Shown: positions 1-10,357, numbered from the stretch's first letter. The stretch: 64,000 bases of DNA from Hydrangea macrophylla (GCA_033977485.1 CM066991.1:131459999-131523998), one strand, 5' to 3'. Made by a program: numbers and translations. The notes: generated by a model not told the origin, from the sequence alone.

Positions 1-780
1 CTGCCTTTGTTTGTACCGATCCAGGCTATGATAATGGGAGATTGAGAACTTCGTTATCATGGCATGGCTTATTAATTCTATGGTCTCTGAAATTGGGGAG
101 AATTTCTACCGCATGAAGACTGTTAAGGCAATCTGGGACACTGTTACCTCCACTTTCTCTCGACGGGGGAACTATGCACAGGAGTTTGAGTTGCTTCGTT
201 CCATTGACCGTTCGGAACAAGGTGGCATGACTGCCACCAAATATTTTCAATTTCTTACCACCAGTTGGGATCGTGTTGATCATCTTCAAGCACATCAGCC
301 TGTGTGTGTTACTAATGCTGAGGGATATTGGAAACTACTCGAGAAACAGAGGGTCTTTAAATTCCTTCAGGGACTTCATCCTGCCTACGACGCAGTTCGT
401 AGTCGGGTACTTGCGATGGATACTCTTCCCACCCTTCAGGAGGCCTTTTCTCATGTCCCGAATGAGGAGAGCCGTCATTCTGTTATGCTTCCTTTTGCAT
501 CTACCGAGAGGTCTACCTTAGTGTTTGTTCCACTTAGAGATGGGACCCAGCAGTCGGCTTCTTCCGATCGACCTATTGTGATTTGTGACTACTGTTTTAA
601 GCCTCATCATACTCGGGCCACCTGGAGCCTCCATGGCAAACCCCCTGGTGGTCGGGAGGTCGAAGAGGGGGCCGTGGAGGTCGTTCTGGTGGCCGTGGAG
701 AGGCTGCCCGTGCACATCTATCACACCCCAATTTTCAGACAACCAATATCCAGTTGTCCAATCATCAGAGGTGATTGCAA
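1..780 (+). pseudogene. Copia A gag (UBN2-type), 5' partial
   Basis: Gag forms the virus-like particle and binds the element RNA. Readable in one frame from the left edge to about 640. It shows the plant Copia gag motifs GNYAQEFELLRSID and LQGLHPAYDAVRSRVL, which match element B closely. The CCHC zinc knuckle starts at about 586 as CDYC...H, but a small deletion near 618 removes the last cysteine and shifts the frame, so the Gly/Arg-rich tail continues in another frame. The reading ends at the insertion at 781 and resumes at about 2358. Confidence 0.85.
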
Positions 781-1218
781 TGTAAAACATCACACTGTCT
801 ATACAGGATAAAATCATTACTCACATGTGCAAAAGTAACGGTCAACACCCAACCATAAAAGATAAAACCAAAATTTAATCCAACTCCAAACCATAATAAA
901 TATCTCTGCAAAATCTCTACTCAAACAATATCTAGAAATGTCAAAATGGCCCACATTGCCACAACATAAAATACTGAAACTATAACAAAAATAAGAACTA
1001 ATAAAGATAAACGGCATCGAGAACTTCACATGCCTCCTACTGCTAGATGCCACGAACTCCCTACTAGCCCTGCAAATTTCAATCGACTACGCTCCAACAA
1101 GAACGCACCCACGAGAAAACTCGGCGGGTCAGTCACATGACTGGTATGAGTTAAGCCACACACTCAGCTTCGGGATCACTCGTTGACCCTTTAACTACCA
1201 CACACAACATTAACTCGA

Positions 1219-1371
1219 GCAAGAGAACAGTTCCACTTCACATATCGGGACTAGTGGTAGTTTCCCTTAATGTTGTGGTCATGCAGTTCTCACCCAAATT
1301 TAAATAAATTAAACACTTACCCTTCTGTCATATGGTGAGTCAATACCTGCAAATAAGGTAGTGGACCCACC
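1219..1371 (+). repeat. Diverged internal direct repeat, copy 1
   Basis: Inside the 781-2357 insertion. It shares an ordered set of blocks with 1976-2131: AGTTCCAC, GTAGTTTCC, CTTCAATGT/CTTAATGTTGTGG and ATATGGTGAG, ending in a GTGGACC/GTGGGCT block. The copies are strongly diverged. They do not sit at the element ends, so they are not simple LTRs. Confidence 0.5.
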
Positions 1372-1975
1372 ATCCTGCAAACCCAAAAGCTAGTAACAAC
1401 AAAATACTATGAAAATGTGCAGAACAACGTTGTACTAAATATTGCAAGAATGGTCACCTCAATCAAAAGCTAGCGGTCTAAAACAAGTAAAAAAATAGAA
1501 ATCGATGAAGGAAATTCATTAGAACATGTAACTCTTCAGGGATTTATTTACAACCACACTTTTAATTCTTTTTTTGTGTATGATTCATTATTTAATTTTC
1601 TAGCTTCACCACTTGGCCACCCTCCATGGTACACCCACACATACATCCCATGTGTGTCCGGACATACTACCAACATCCACTCTGGTGCCAATTTGGTTGG
1701 AGTATTAACCAAATCAGGTATACACAACAGAAGGCTGGTCAATATACCTAGACGTCTATAAATTTAAGCCGAGCATAAGGCTTAGGCCAACTTGATCACG
1801 AAGCCACTGGCAAAAAGGTACACTCAGTAAGCGAGTTACCGAAAAAAAAAACACAACGGGGTGCGGTGAACCCTATGAAATTTAAATAGACTCCCAAAAA
1901 TACTCACAAAGAGAATATAACCAAAACACATTATACATTATCGTCACACAGAAAATAAGCAACGCTCTCTGTCGG

Positions 1976-2131
1976 GTTAGAAAAGTAGTTCCACACACAT
2001 TTCAGGACAGAAGGGTAGTTTCCTTCAATGTGGTGGCAATGGTCCCAAACCCAAACAATATTAATTGAATACTTAACCGTCAGATATATATATGGTGAGC
2101 CAGCCCTGCATAAAAGTTAGTGGGCTTGTCC
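1976..2131 (+). repeat. Diverged internal direct repeat, copy 2
   Basis: Partner of 1219-1371, about 757 bp downstream in the same orientation. It runs directly into the CCCACATCGCC box that precedes the 5S-like segment. Confidence 0.5.
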
Positions 2132-2240
2132 CACATCGCCTAAGGTGAAGTTCCTAGACTAGTTTATAAGGATTAATCGCCCCTCTATATGCAACAAGGC
2201 CATTTAAAATCGTGAGGGAGCTAAACACGAAAGAATTCTA

Positions 2241-2307
2241 CAGTTAAGCGTGCAGCTGCCAGAGCAGTACCAGGGATGGGTGACCCCCTGAGAAGTTCTT
2301 TGTGTTT
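2241..2307 (+). other. 5S rRNA-derived segment (internal promoter region)
   Basis: Starts CAGTTAAGCGTGC (5S box A region), continues through AGAGCAGTACCAGG (intermediate element region) and ends with GGATGGGTGACCCCCTGAGA (box C region). These three blocks occur in the same order and at nearly the same spacing as in plant 5S rRNA, with several substitutions. The first ~50 nt of 5S rRNA are not recognisable. It is not a functional 5S gene. In Cassandra elements such a segment lies inside the LTR; here it lies near the right end of the insertion. Confidence 0.7.
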
Positions 2308-2711
2308 AGGCCCAAAGCGGACAATATTGTTGCTAGATGGGGAGGTGGGTCGTTACAACATCTTTCTGCCATTCCTGAGTCTACTACTCCGGTTTCTAGT
2401 GGTCCTACTCCATCTTCTGATGCCAGCCCCAACTCCTTGTCTGCCACCGAACTTGAAACTCTCAGACAACTGATGGCAAGGTGTGTTACTCCGACATCTA
2501 CAAGTTCCTCCTCATCCTTTGCCCAGTCAAGTAATATAGTTACATCACCAAGAGCATTCCTTTCTCATGTCTCATCTCCTTGGATTATTGTTTCTGGTGC
2601 TTCTGATCATATGTCCCCTTCATCTAACATTTTCTTTGACTATGAGTTTTGTTCAGGCCAAGATAAAGTTAGAATAGCTAATGGTACCTTCTCCTCTGTT
2701 ACCGGGAAAGG

Positions 2712-3043
2712 CAGGGCCGGCCCTGAGATGACAAAAATTGTCCGAGGCCTCAAGCGAATTTTCAAAGGGACCAAAAAAATGAGGCCTTTATACTAAATTT
2801 CATTGAAATTAGGAAGAAATTAGAAGAAAATAGGCCTAAAAATGATAAGTTTCATAGAAATTAGGAAGAAAATAGGCCTAAAAATGATAAGTTTCATAAA
2901 AATTAGGTAGAAAATAGGCCAAAATATGATAAGTTTCATAAAAATTAAGAAGAAATTAAAAAAAAAAAAATAGGCCTAAAAATGAGGCCTCGGATTGAGG
3001 CCCCATGCGATTGCTTGGAAAAATTGGCCCAGGGCCGGCCCTG
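2712..3043. mobile_element. hAT-type MITE with perfect 8-bp target duplication
   Basis: 332 bp, bounded by the terminal inverted repeat CAGGGCCGGCCCTG (itself palindromic). It is flanked on both sides by GGGAAAGG (2704-2711 and 3044-3051). An 8-bp target duplication plus a CAGGG terminus is the hAT signature. It has no transposase. Removing it and one duplication restores continuity of the Copia A protease region, which confirms the insertion and shows it is younger than element A. Confidence 0.93.
2795..2960 (+). repeat. ~50-bp tandem repeats inside the MITE
   Basis: About three to four copies of a unit containing AAAATAGGCCTAAAAATGAT and AAGTTTCATAGAAATTAGG, with small indels. They fill most of the interior of the hAT-type MITE. 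Confidence 0.8.
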
Positions 3044-3051
3044 GGGAAAGG

Positions 3052-4283
3052 TCTAATTCATGCTACTCCTCATCTATCATTGACTTATGTGTTGCATGTT
3101 CCTAGTTTTCCTCACAACCTTTAATTTTTGAGTCGTGTTACTCGGGATCTAAACTGTTGTGTAACCTTTTATCCTTCTCGCTGTGTGTTTTAGGATCTCA
3201 TCACGAGGAGGATGATTGGCAGTGGTAGAGAGGAGCATGGTCTTTACATTCTTGATGAAGGAGAGAAGTTGGCTCATCATACCGTAGTTTTAAAGAATAA
3301 AGCTGAAGACCTACACCTTTTGCATAGGAGATTAGGACATCCTTCGTTTTCTTTACTTAGGCATATGTTTCCTACTCTTGTAACAAATACTGGAATTTCG
3401 AATTTTTCTTGTGATGCTTGTGAGTTTGGAAAACATTTTCGAGCTTCTTATGTTCCTAGTGAAAATAAAAGTTCAGCTCCTTTTTCTTTAATTCATACTG
3501 AGGTGTGGGGTCCTTCTCGTACAGTGTCATTAAAAGGTCACTGTTGGTTTGTTTCTTTTATTGATGATTTTTCTCGTACTACTTGGATATATATGATGAA
3601 AGAAAAACGAGAAGTATTTGATATTTTCCAAAATTTTCACACCATGGTGAATACTCAATTTGGGCCAGTAATGAAAATTTTGCGTTCTGATCAAGGTGGT
3701 GAGTATATTGATTCTAGTTTGGGAGCATTTTTTCCTTCTCACAGTACTGTTCACCAAACTTCTTGCACTGCCACTCCACAACAAAACGGTGTGGCGGAAC
3801 GCAAGAATCGTCAACTTTAGATGTTGTTGGCTCCTTACTCTTCCAGGTTAATGCTCCTCGTACTTACTGGAGCGAAGCAGTCCTTACAGGTGCTTATCTC
3901 ATTAATAGGCTCCTAACTCGTGTTCTAAATAAACAAACACCCCTTCAGGTTCTTCCCATCCTTCCCTCTCTGCATCCATTCCACCTCGTGTCTTTGGTTG
4001 TGTTTGTTTTATTCATAACAATCCCCCTAACCGTGGGAAGTTAGATCCTCGGTCTATAAAGTGTGTGTTTGTCGGATATTCTCCTTCACAGAAGGGTTAC
4101 AAGTGTTATCATCCTCATTCTCGGAAATGGTTTGTGTCGATGGATGTCATTTTTCACAAGTCTCAGTCCTACTTTGTTGACCCTCAGACATCTCTTCAGG
4201 GGGAGACACGGTGTGAAGAGATGCATGTTGCTTCTACGTTACCTTTGATGATTGAGGTAGAGCAAGAAAGGGTTGAAAGATAG
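3052..4283 (+). pseudogene. Copia A integrase, inactive
   Basis: Integrase inserts the element cDNA. In the reading frame at 3212-3820 the HHCC zinc finger is present (His 38, His 43, Cys 67, Cys 70). In the core, the first catalytic Asp is replaced by Glu (HTEVWGPS, residue 97). The second Asp (SDQGGEY, residue 160) and the Glu (NGVAERKNR, residue 197) remain. A frameshift near 3805-3820 moves the reading to 3763-4044 (APRTYWSEAVLTGAYLINR), and another moves it to 4065-4283 (VGYSPSQKGYKCYHP). The GAG-pre-integrase motif HRRLGHPSFSLL is seen just upstream of the core. Confidence 0.9.
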
Positions 4284-4334
4284 AGTGAGGAAGTTGGAAA
4301 AGAGAGAAATGAGGGGGAGCTTGAAGGAGAAGGA

Positions 4335-4370
<36 letters not shown>

Positions 4371-4690
4371 AAGAGTCTATTCGAGGGGGGCATGGAGTAA
4401 AAGGAAGACTAGAGAGGCTTTAGAGACTGTTGCTCCTCCTCCCCCACTGCCATTCTCTCCGAGTAATGATGTTCAGGTAATTCCTCTGATACACCCTTTC
4501 CAGAACCAAATGATTTAGATGTTCCCATTGTTGTCCGTAAGGGTGTTAGATCTTGTACTCAACACCGTATCTCTAATTTTGTGTCTTATTCTCATTTGTC
4601 TGCCTCTTATAAATCATTTCTTTCAAAAATCTTCTCTGCCAGCGTTCCTAACCATGTCCAGGATGCTCTTGTTGATCCAACTGAAAACAT
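4284..4690 (+). pseudogene. Copia A linker between integrase and reverse transcriptase
   Basis: Charged, low-complexity spacer. It contains a (GA)n microsatellite at about 4340-4368, a YSRGAWSKRK motif, and then RSCTQHRISNFVSYSHLS, the conserved lead-in to the Copia reverse transcriptase. Element B has the same lead-in at its truncated end. Frameshifts and stops are present. Confidence 0.75.
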
Positions 4691-5492
4691 GCTATGAGTG
4701 GAGAGATGAAGGCTCTTCACAAGACTGGTACTTGGGAATTAACAACGTTGCTTAAGGGTAAGAGGACTGTGGGGTGTGCAAGTGGGTGTTTACAATAAAG
4801 CACCGGGCTGACGGTTCCATTGAGAGGTATGAAGCTCGGTTGGTAGCAAAGGGGTACACACAAACTTATGGTGTGGATTATGAAAAACCTTTGGTCCAGT
4901 GGCAAAAATGAACTGAGTAAAGATTCTTCTTTCCTTTGCAGCGAATCTAGATTGGCCTCTTCACCAGTTTGATGTGAAGAATGCATTCTTACATAATGAT
5001 TTGGAAGAGGAGGTTACATGGATGTTCCTCCTGGTTTTGAGGATTCCACGACAGAGGGTAAGGTGTGTAGATTGAAAAAATCTTTATATGGTCTTAAACA
5101 GTCTCCGAGGGCTTGGTTTGAGAGATTCACATAGGCTATGCTTCGATTTGGTTTTAGACAGAGTCATGCAGATCATACGTTATTCATCAAACATTCTACT
5201 CAGGGTAAGACCACTGCACTTATTGTTTATGTTGATTGTGCTCGCAGGGGATGACTTAGAGGAGATGGGAAAATTGAAAAAACAGCTAGCCACAGAATTT
5301 GAGATAAAAGACTTGGGAGCCTTGAAGTTCTTTCTGGGAATTGAACTTGCAAAGTCTAAACAGGGGATTTTTATTTCCCAAAGGAAGTATGTTTTGGACA
5401 TATTGAAGAAAACAGGGATGCTTGGTTGTATAGCTTGTGATCCGCCTATGGAGCAGAATAAAAACTTAGTGAAGACGGTAACGAGGAATTAG
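4691..5492 (+). pseudogene. Copia A reverse transcriptase, frameshifted
   Basis: RNA-dependent DNA polymerase fragments in alternating frames: DGSIERYEARLVAKGYTQ (about 4812), NLDWPLHQFDVKNAFLH (about 4944) and LEEMGKLKKQLATEFEIKDL (about 5255 on). The catalytic YVDD site near 5225-5240 reads only TYR-VAL-ASP and then goes out of frame because a few bases are missing, so the catalytic pair is lost. The C-terminal part, KFFLGIELAKSKQGIFISQ, is intact in one frame to 5492. Confidence 0.88.
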
Positions 5493-6187
5493 TTAAGAGG
5501 GGGAGCTATCATAGACTCATCAGTAAGCTTATTTACTTGTCTTATACTCGTCCTGATATCGCTTTTGCAGTTGGTGTTGTTAGTCAATTTATGCATTCTC
5601 CTCGGGTGTCACACCAAGATGTTGTTTATAGTATGCTGCGTTATTTGAAGCCATCTCCCGGAAAGGGCTTATTTTTTGCTAGGCATGATCACCTGAGAGT
5701 TGAAGCTTATACAGATGCTAATTGGGCTGGTTCTGTCACGGATAGAAGGTCCACCTCCGGGTACTGCACATTTGTTGGATGGAACTTGGTTACCTGGCGA
5801 AGTAAGAAGCAGAATGTTGTAGCGAGATCTAGCGCAAAAGCTAAGTTCAGGGCAATGGCCCAAGGTATTTGTGAGCTTCTTTGGGTCAAGTCTTTATCGA
5901 AGGATTTGAAGGTTGAACAGGTAGATTCCATGAGATTATACTGTGATAATAAAGCAGCAATCAGTATAACTCATAATCCTGTGACTCCTGTCCAACATGA
6001 TAGAACCAAGCATGTGGAGATTGATCGACATTTCATCAAGGAAAAGCTAGGTAGTGGAGTCATATGTATTCCTTTTGTGAAAAGTAGTGATCAAGTTGCG
6101 GATGTCCTCACCAAAGGGATAGGAAGGCAACCTTTCCATACTGCTCTAGGCAAGCTGGGTATGAGAAATACATTTGCACCAGCTTGA
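5493..6187 (+). pseudogene. Copia A RNase H domain
   Basis: Open from 5537 to 6187 (216 codons). It starts at SYTRPDIAFAVGVVSQFMH, the usual reverse transcriptase/RNase H junction. The first catalytic Asp is present in AYTDANWAGS, and LYCDNKAAI and ADVLTKG follow. The usual SSAEAEY box reads SSAKAKF, so the catalytic Glu position is Lys. The frame ends seven bases before the polypurine tract, as expected for a Copia 3' end. Confidence 0.88.
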
Positions 6188-6194
6188 GGGGGAG
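6186..6194 (+). other. Polypurine tract of Copia A
   Basis: GAGGGGGAG lies directly before the TG of the 3' LTR. It is the plus-strand primer site for cDNA synthesis. Confidence 0.85.
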
Positions 6195-6350
6195 TGTTGA
6201 GAATATTTTTGTTTATTATTATTTGTCTTAGGATATTAATTGTTAGTTAAGTGGGTCTATTTGTAATATTTTATTTCTTCTTCTTATTGTTAATATAAAA
6301 GGGGTTAGATAATTTGTCTAACCCTAAGCTTGCAAATATTGGTTTCTACA
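6195..6350 (+). repeat. 3' LTR of Copia A
   Basis: 156 bp, starting TGTTGAGAATATT and ending TTTCTACA (TG...CA). It includes an AT-rich TATA-like stretch and the imperfect hairpin TTAGATAATTTGTCTAA. The right flank begins GTTTC and is immediately element B. The 5' LTR is outside the window; if element A inserted into B, the same five bases should lie just left of it. Confidence 0.8.
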
Positions 6351-7690
6351 GTTTCCACTTGAGATCGTTGAGAGCATCATGAACATGATTAGGTACAGCA
6401 ATAGAGACAATACTTGAAGGAAAGGCACGATAAGTAAAAGATAAGTGAGAGTAGGACACAAAATTTGAAATAGGGTGTTGAGAATAAGATCTAACACTCT
6501 TACGAATAGCAATAGGAACATCAAGGTCACTAGACTCGATAGGTAAGGAGATATTTAAATTACCTGGATCACAAACAACTGGAGCCTCACCAGTTGGAGT
6601 AGATGGTAGTAGAGGAAGAGGAGTATTGGTCTCAACCTCTTTGCTTCTTCTCTTACACCATGTACCCTTGGAATAAACCAACAATTCTTTTTTCCTTTGG
6701 CAACAACTCTCCCTGTTTAGAAGTACTTGCCTCTACTTCCACCACTTCCTCTACCTCCACATTTCCAGTTTCCTTCTCTTTATGAGGCGACACACCAACG
6801 GGGATAACAGGAATTTCCAGTAAAGTACCAAGAATCTCTTCACTCTGATTCTCCCCCCGAAGAGGTGTCTTGGAATGCCCAAAAAAAGGAACAACCTCAT
6901 GAAATGTGACATCCACAGACACACACCACTTTCTAGGCTCAGGATGATAACACTTGTAGCCTTTCTGGGTAAGAGAGTATCCCACGAAGACACTTAAGAG
7001 CCCGAGGATCTAACTTCCCACGAGTGGGAGACTGATTGTGGACAAAACAGACACACCCAAAGACCCGAGGAGGAATAGAAAATAGAGAAGAAGTTTCAGA
7101 TAAGAGCTCAATAGGAGCCCTTTTTTGGAGAACTTGAGTGGATAGTCTATTAATGAGGTATGCAGCCATAAGGACTGCATCACCCCAATATGATTTGGGA
7201 GCATTAGCCGTGAAAAGCATAGAACGAGCAACATTAAGTAAATGACAATTCTTGCGTTCTGCTACCCCATTTTGTTGTGGATGTCAGTGCAAGACGTCTG
7301 ATGAATAATCCCATTTGAAGAAGAAAAACAAATCTCCTAGACTCGAATCTATGTACTCTCCCCCTTGATCAGAACAGACTATCTAAATGCCCTTTCCAAA
7401 TTGTGTCAACACCATTTGATAGAAGTTTTTGAAAAATGGAAACAACTTCATTTTTGTTTTTTCATCAGGTAAATCCATGTGGTACGTGAATAATCATCAA
7501 CAAAGCTAACAAACCAACGATAACCTTTTAAAGACAAAATAAGAGAAGGAGTCCATACATCAGAATGAACCAAGGTAAAAGGAGCTAAACTTTTATTAAT
7601 ACTCGGTGCAAAAGATACTCGGTGATGTTTCCCAAGTTCACATGACTCACAAATATTTTGAAACATCTTTATTAACAAGTAAAGACGGAA
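6351..7690 (-). pseudogene. Copia B integrase and linker to RT
   Basis: Minus-strand fragments in several frames. ICESCELGKHHR and the first catalytic Asp in HSDVWTPS lie at about 7678-7450; the DQGGEY region and VAERKN lie at about 7380-7250. NAPKSYWGDAVLMAAYLINR follows at 7220, and KGYKCYHPEPRKW at about 6960. The C-terminal linker SVRSYSQHPISNFVSYSHLS ends in DALNDLKWK at 6351. Unlike element A, the first catalytic Asp is kept. Frameshifts occur near 7448, 7240, 6985 and 6684. Confidence 0.85.
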
Positions 7691-8160
7691 ATAAATGCTT
7701 AAGTAAATAAAATGAGGGGTAGCATAATCTCTTATGCCAAAGCCAAATGTCTGCAGACTTGTTCTCAGAAACTATAGTGTGGTGCGCTCCTTTGGTTCCT
7801 ACATCCAACAGGTAAAGACCATGCTCCTCTCTACCACTGCCAATCGTCCTGTGTGTGATAAGGTCCTAAAAAACACAATGGGAAGGAAAATAAGTTACAC
7901 TACAATTAAGATCACGAGTGATATGGCTAATAGATAAAAAGTTAGAAGTGCAACTCGGAACATGTAATACAGAAGACAGAGGTAGAGATGGAGTGGCATG
8001 ACTGACACCCTTTCTTGAAACAAAAGAAAAAATGCCATCTGCAATACGAATTTTCTCTTGACCTGAAGAAGGAGTATACACAGAAAACAAATCGGATAAA
8101 CTAGACGAATGATCTGAAGCACCAGAATCAATAATCCAAGGGAGCGATGAGAGAGACAAA
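7691..8160 (-). pseudogene. Copia B protease and GAG-pre-integrase
   Basis: The aspartic protease active site is intact as WIIDSGASDH at about 8140-8110. It is followed by IRIADGIFSFVSRKGVSHAT and the VLHVPSCTSNFLSISHITRDL stretch. The frame continues to LNCSVTYFPSHCVF and meets a stop near 7866; the GAG-pre-integrase part below this is frame-broken. Confidence 0.82.
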
Positions 8161-9299
8161 CATGTTGTGGTAGAGTGTACTAAGTTATGTGTCTGGGAAA
8201 ATGAGGTGGAAGCACCTGTGGGAGTAGACAGAGAGCGACAAGTCATCAAGCTACGAAGAGAATCTAAACCCCGCAAAACATCCTCATACTCCGTGGTAGA
8301 TAAAGGGGCTGATGGAGATATCACAGGCTGAGTTGTGGACCCGGAGTCAGTAACATCAATGACCTCAGTATGGTGAGCACAAGATTGCACTCCACGACCG
8401 CCAGAGCGGCCTCCACGTGTCCCAGGTGGAAGGCCATGAAGACTCCAACAAGTAGCCCTAACACGGTCATAACGATTGCAATAATCACACCGTTTCTGCG
8501 ACTTCTCGGAAGAGTCAGACCCACTCAGAGAAGGTGTATCACGAGGCTGCGGAGGGCCATCTAGAAGAGAAGGAGCAGAATCAAGGGCAGAGCATCTGAT
8601 AGAGGTAACCGGAAGCATAGCAGAACGGCATCTCTCCTCGTTCTGGACAAAAATAGATGCTTCCCGAAGCGTGGGAAGAGTATCCATCCCAAGTACCCTA
8701 CTACGAACAGAATCATACTCAGAATTAAGCCCCTGAAGAAACTTGAACACCCGTTGCTTCTCTAGAAGTTTCTGACACCCAATGACGTACTGAGGACAAA
8801 CCAGATGATAGTCCTGAAGATGATCCACGCGTTTCTACTGGGTAGTGAGAAAAGTGTTATACTGAATAACCGTCATAGTCCCCTGCTTTGAGATATCGAT
8901 CACCCTAGACAGCTCAAACTCCTGAGCATAATTTCCCTTACGGAAGTAGGTATGAGCAACTATATCCCAAATATCGCGGGTTGTGGTCATGCCCAGGAAA
9001 CCTTCACCAATTTCAGGTACTATAGAATGAATTAGCCATGCCCTAACAAGAGCATTCTCAACCTTCCACTTAGCATAACTAGCATCAGCAACACTCAGTG
9101 CTTGGATAGTCCAATCAATATATCCCTCTTTTGCTTTCCCTTCCAAGTAAAGAAGAACAGACTATAACCAAGGTACATAATTTGGCCATTGAACAAAGAA
9201 GTCGTGATTTTAAGAGTTGGGTTATCCTGTGGAGCAACTAACTAGCTCATCTGAGGCTGTTGAGGATCTCCAGACGACATAGTCTTATCGTCAACCATG
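8161..9299 (-). pseudogene. Copia B gag
   Basis: A start codon in good context lies at 9299 (MVDDKTMSSGDPQQPQ). An in-frame stop follows within 25 codons. The body then reads well as WTIQALSVADASYAKWKVENA, RKGNYAQEFELSRVIDI, and, after a frame break near 8830, EKQRVFKFLQGLNSEYDSVR. The zinc knuckle reads CDYCNRYDRVRATCW: the three cysteines are kept but the usual His is Arg. A Gly/Arg-rich stretch follows. Confidence 0.85.
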
Positions 9300-9771
9300 G
9301 TTCCAACAAGCAAAGGGAATACCCACAATAATCATACCAAAAAAACACGAAGGTAGGGAGCAAACTAGGGACTTTAAGGCATACGGATCAGCACGAGGCT
9401 GATCATGGCCCCAAAAATAAGGTTGAAATTAATGGTCGATCAAAACTAAGGCCTCGTAATGATGTAAGGGTTCGGATACGGTGGGGCTGGAGTATGTGAG
9501 GCTCGGCTAAACTGGTATGTGTGTGTGTGATGTCGGCAAGGGCTGAGGAAGGGTTGGGTGGTTTCGGAGAGGTGTTGGTGGGCTTGGGTGATGTCACGAG
9601 GAGTTGTGGTGGTTGGGTAATAGCGGCGCAGATGGTGATATGGCTCAGAGAAGGCTGCGCAAGTGGTGGTGTGGTTGCGGCGCTGGTGGGCTGTGGTGTG
9701 GGCTGGCCAGCGCAAACAGTGGTGGATGTTAGGGTTGCCGACAGTGGCTGGTAATGGTGGTTGGTTTAGGA
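9300..9771 (-). other. Copia B leader region
   Basis: Untranslated leader between primer site and gag. On the plus strand it is rich in GGTGG/GTGTG and has no supported ORF. This is the usual position of the packaging signal, but no specific structure is claimed. Confidence 0.6.
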
Positions 9772-9784
9772 GGCTCTGATACCA
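9772..9784 (-). other. Primer-binding site of Copia B (tRNA-iMet)
   Basis: On the minus strand it reads TGGTATCAGAGCC directly after the LTR end ...TTAACA, the standard initiator tRNA-Met primer site of plant LTR retrotransposons. Confidence 0.9.
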
Positions 9785-9926
9785 TGTTAACAACGTATTT
9801 TGGTAAAGCTTAGGTTAATCCAAATGATTAACCCATATATATATGTGAATATTATTCAAAGAGAAATTACAATAGTGTCCTTGACACATATAAAATAAAA
9901 TACAATAAAAAAACAAATATCTAACA
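9785..9926 (-). repeat. 5' LTR of Copia B
   Basis: 142 bp on the minus strand, starting TGTTAGATATTTG and ending GTTGTTAACA just before the primer site. It is AT-rich with an (AT)n stretch that may serve as a TATA region. The outer flank begins CAAAC at 9927. Confidence 0.75.
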
Positions 9927-10230
9927 CAAACAATGTTCACATGATTGCTTCTTAATACCCAAAGTTGTTCTTATTATTTACATCTGTCTCTGCAACAAGA
10001 CATCCTCCCTTCCATTGTAATTTACTTTCAGGATTGAATCTTGGAACGGCCATTGTGGGGTCTCCCCCAGCCTCCAGGACCTTTAGCAAACATTTATTTC
10101 CCATTGAAAAGCGAACAGAATAAATTGAAATCTAAATCATAGTGATCCTCATTAGCCAACCTTAAGTAACCATTTGCCATGGACTTCCAAATCTCAAACA
10201 GCTTAACTAAAAAAAGAGAGATTCAAAACA
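9927..10230 (-). other. Coding-like gene fragment, unidentified
   Basis: Two stretches on the minus strand look like exon sequence. At about 10210-10100, after a TTTTTTTAG acceptor-like site, one frame reads KLFEIWKSMANGYLRLANE. At about 10097-9957 another frame reads KVLEAGGDPTMAVPRFN, continuing KLQWKGGCLVAETDV. They lie downstream of the SEN1-like exons on the same strand and end at element B's LTR. I do not recognise the family. They may be later exons of that gene or of an unrelated one; the evidence is only codon-like composition and possible splice sites. Confidence 0.25.
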
Positions 10231-10357
10231 CACAGTACAAACCAGGGCTAGTAATTACATCTATCTTCTCAAACTGTAAAAAAACACAAAAAACAAACAA
10301 AAGACAGAAAAAAATAAATAAATAAATAAAAGAGTAAAGGACACAACACACTAGTAC

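Larger units (their letters stand above)
781..2357 (+). mobile_element. TGTAA...TTACA-ended insertion with a 5S rRNA-like segment
   Basis: A 1577-bp foreign block interrupts Copia A gag. It begins TGTAAAACATC and ends GGTCGTTACA, so the ends form a short TG...CA inverted repeat. It has no long ORF. The last 260 bp hold a CCCACATCGCC box, a TATAAGG-like box and a 5S rRNA-like stretch, followed by CCCAAAGCGGACAATATTG. From memory, this set is typical of plant Cassandra-type TRIM LTRs and related dispersed repeats. A matching second LTR at the left end is not evident and no clean target duplication was found, so the class is open: a rearranged TRIM, or a DNA element that picked up the segment. 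Confidence 0.6.
2358..3211 (+). pseudogene. Copia A gag tail, protease and GAG-pre-integrase start, split by a MITE
   Basis: After the 781-2357 insertion the Ser/Thr-rich gag tail resumes and leads to the aspartic protease. The active-site motif reads WIIVSGASDH, so the catalytic Asp of D-S-G is Val here; element B keeps WIIDSGASDH. The region downstream (VRIANGTFSSVTGKG) is cut by the hAT-type MITE at 2712-3043 and resumes at 3052 with the stretch leading to GAG-pre-integrase, now with stop codons. The protease is inactive on sequence grounds. Confidence 0.8.
1..6350 (+). mobile_element. Copia LTR retrotransposon A, decayed, 5' end outside window
   Basis: Plus-strand Ty1/Copia remnant with domains in the order gag, protease, integrase, reverse transcriptase, RNase H, then polypurine tract and 3' LTR. 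The window opens inside gag, so the 5' LTR and primer site are not visible. The coding region is broken by two insertions (781-2357 and 2712-3043), several frameshifts and changed catalytic residues, so the copy is dead. Copia order (integrase before reverse transcriptase) is seen directly. The closest relative in the window is element B at 6351-9926, whose gag has the same layout. Confidence 0.93.
6351..9926 (-). mobile_element. Copia LTR retrotransposon B, truncated at the RT start
   Basis: Minus-strand copy reading from a 5' LTR at 9926-9785 through primer site, leader, gag, protease and integrase to the linker, and stopping at 6351 where element A's LTR begins. The last codons read DALNDLKWK, which is where the reverse transcriptase would start. 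Its RT, RNase H and 3' LTR are absent from the window, which fits interruption by element A. Stops and frameshifts show the copy is dead. It belongs to the same lineage as A. Confidence 0.9.

Noticed and set aside
2241..2307. Functional 5S rRNA gene
   Set aside because: The first ~50 nt are missing and there are many substitutions; it is part of a mobile element.
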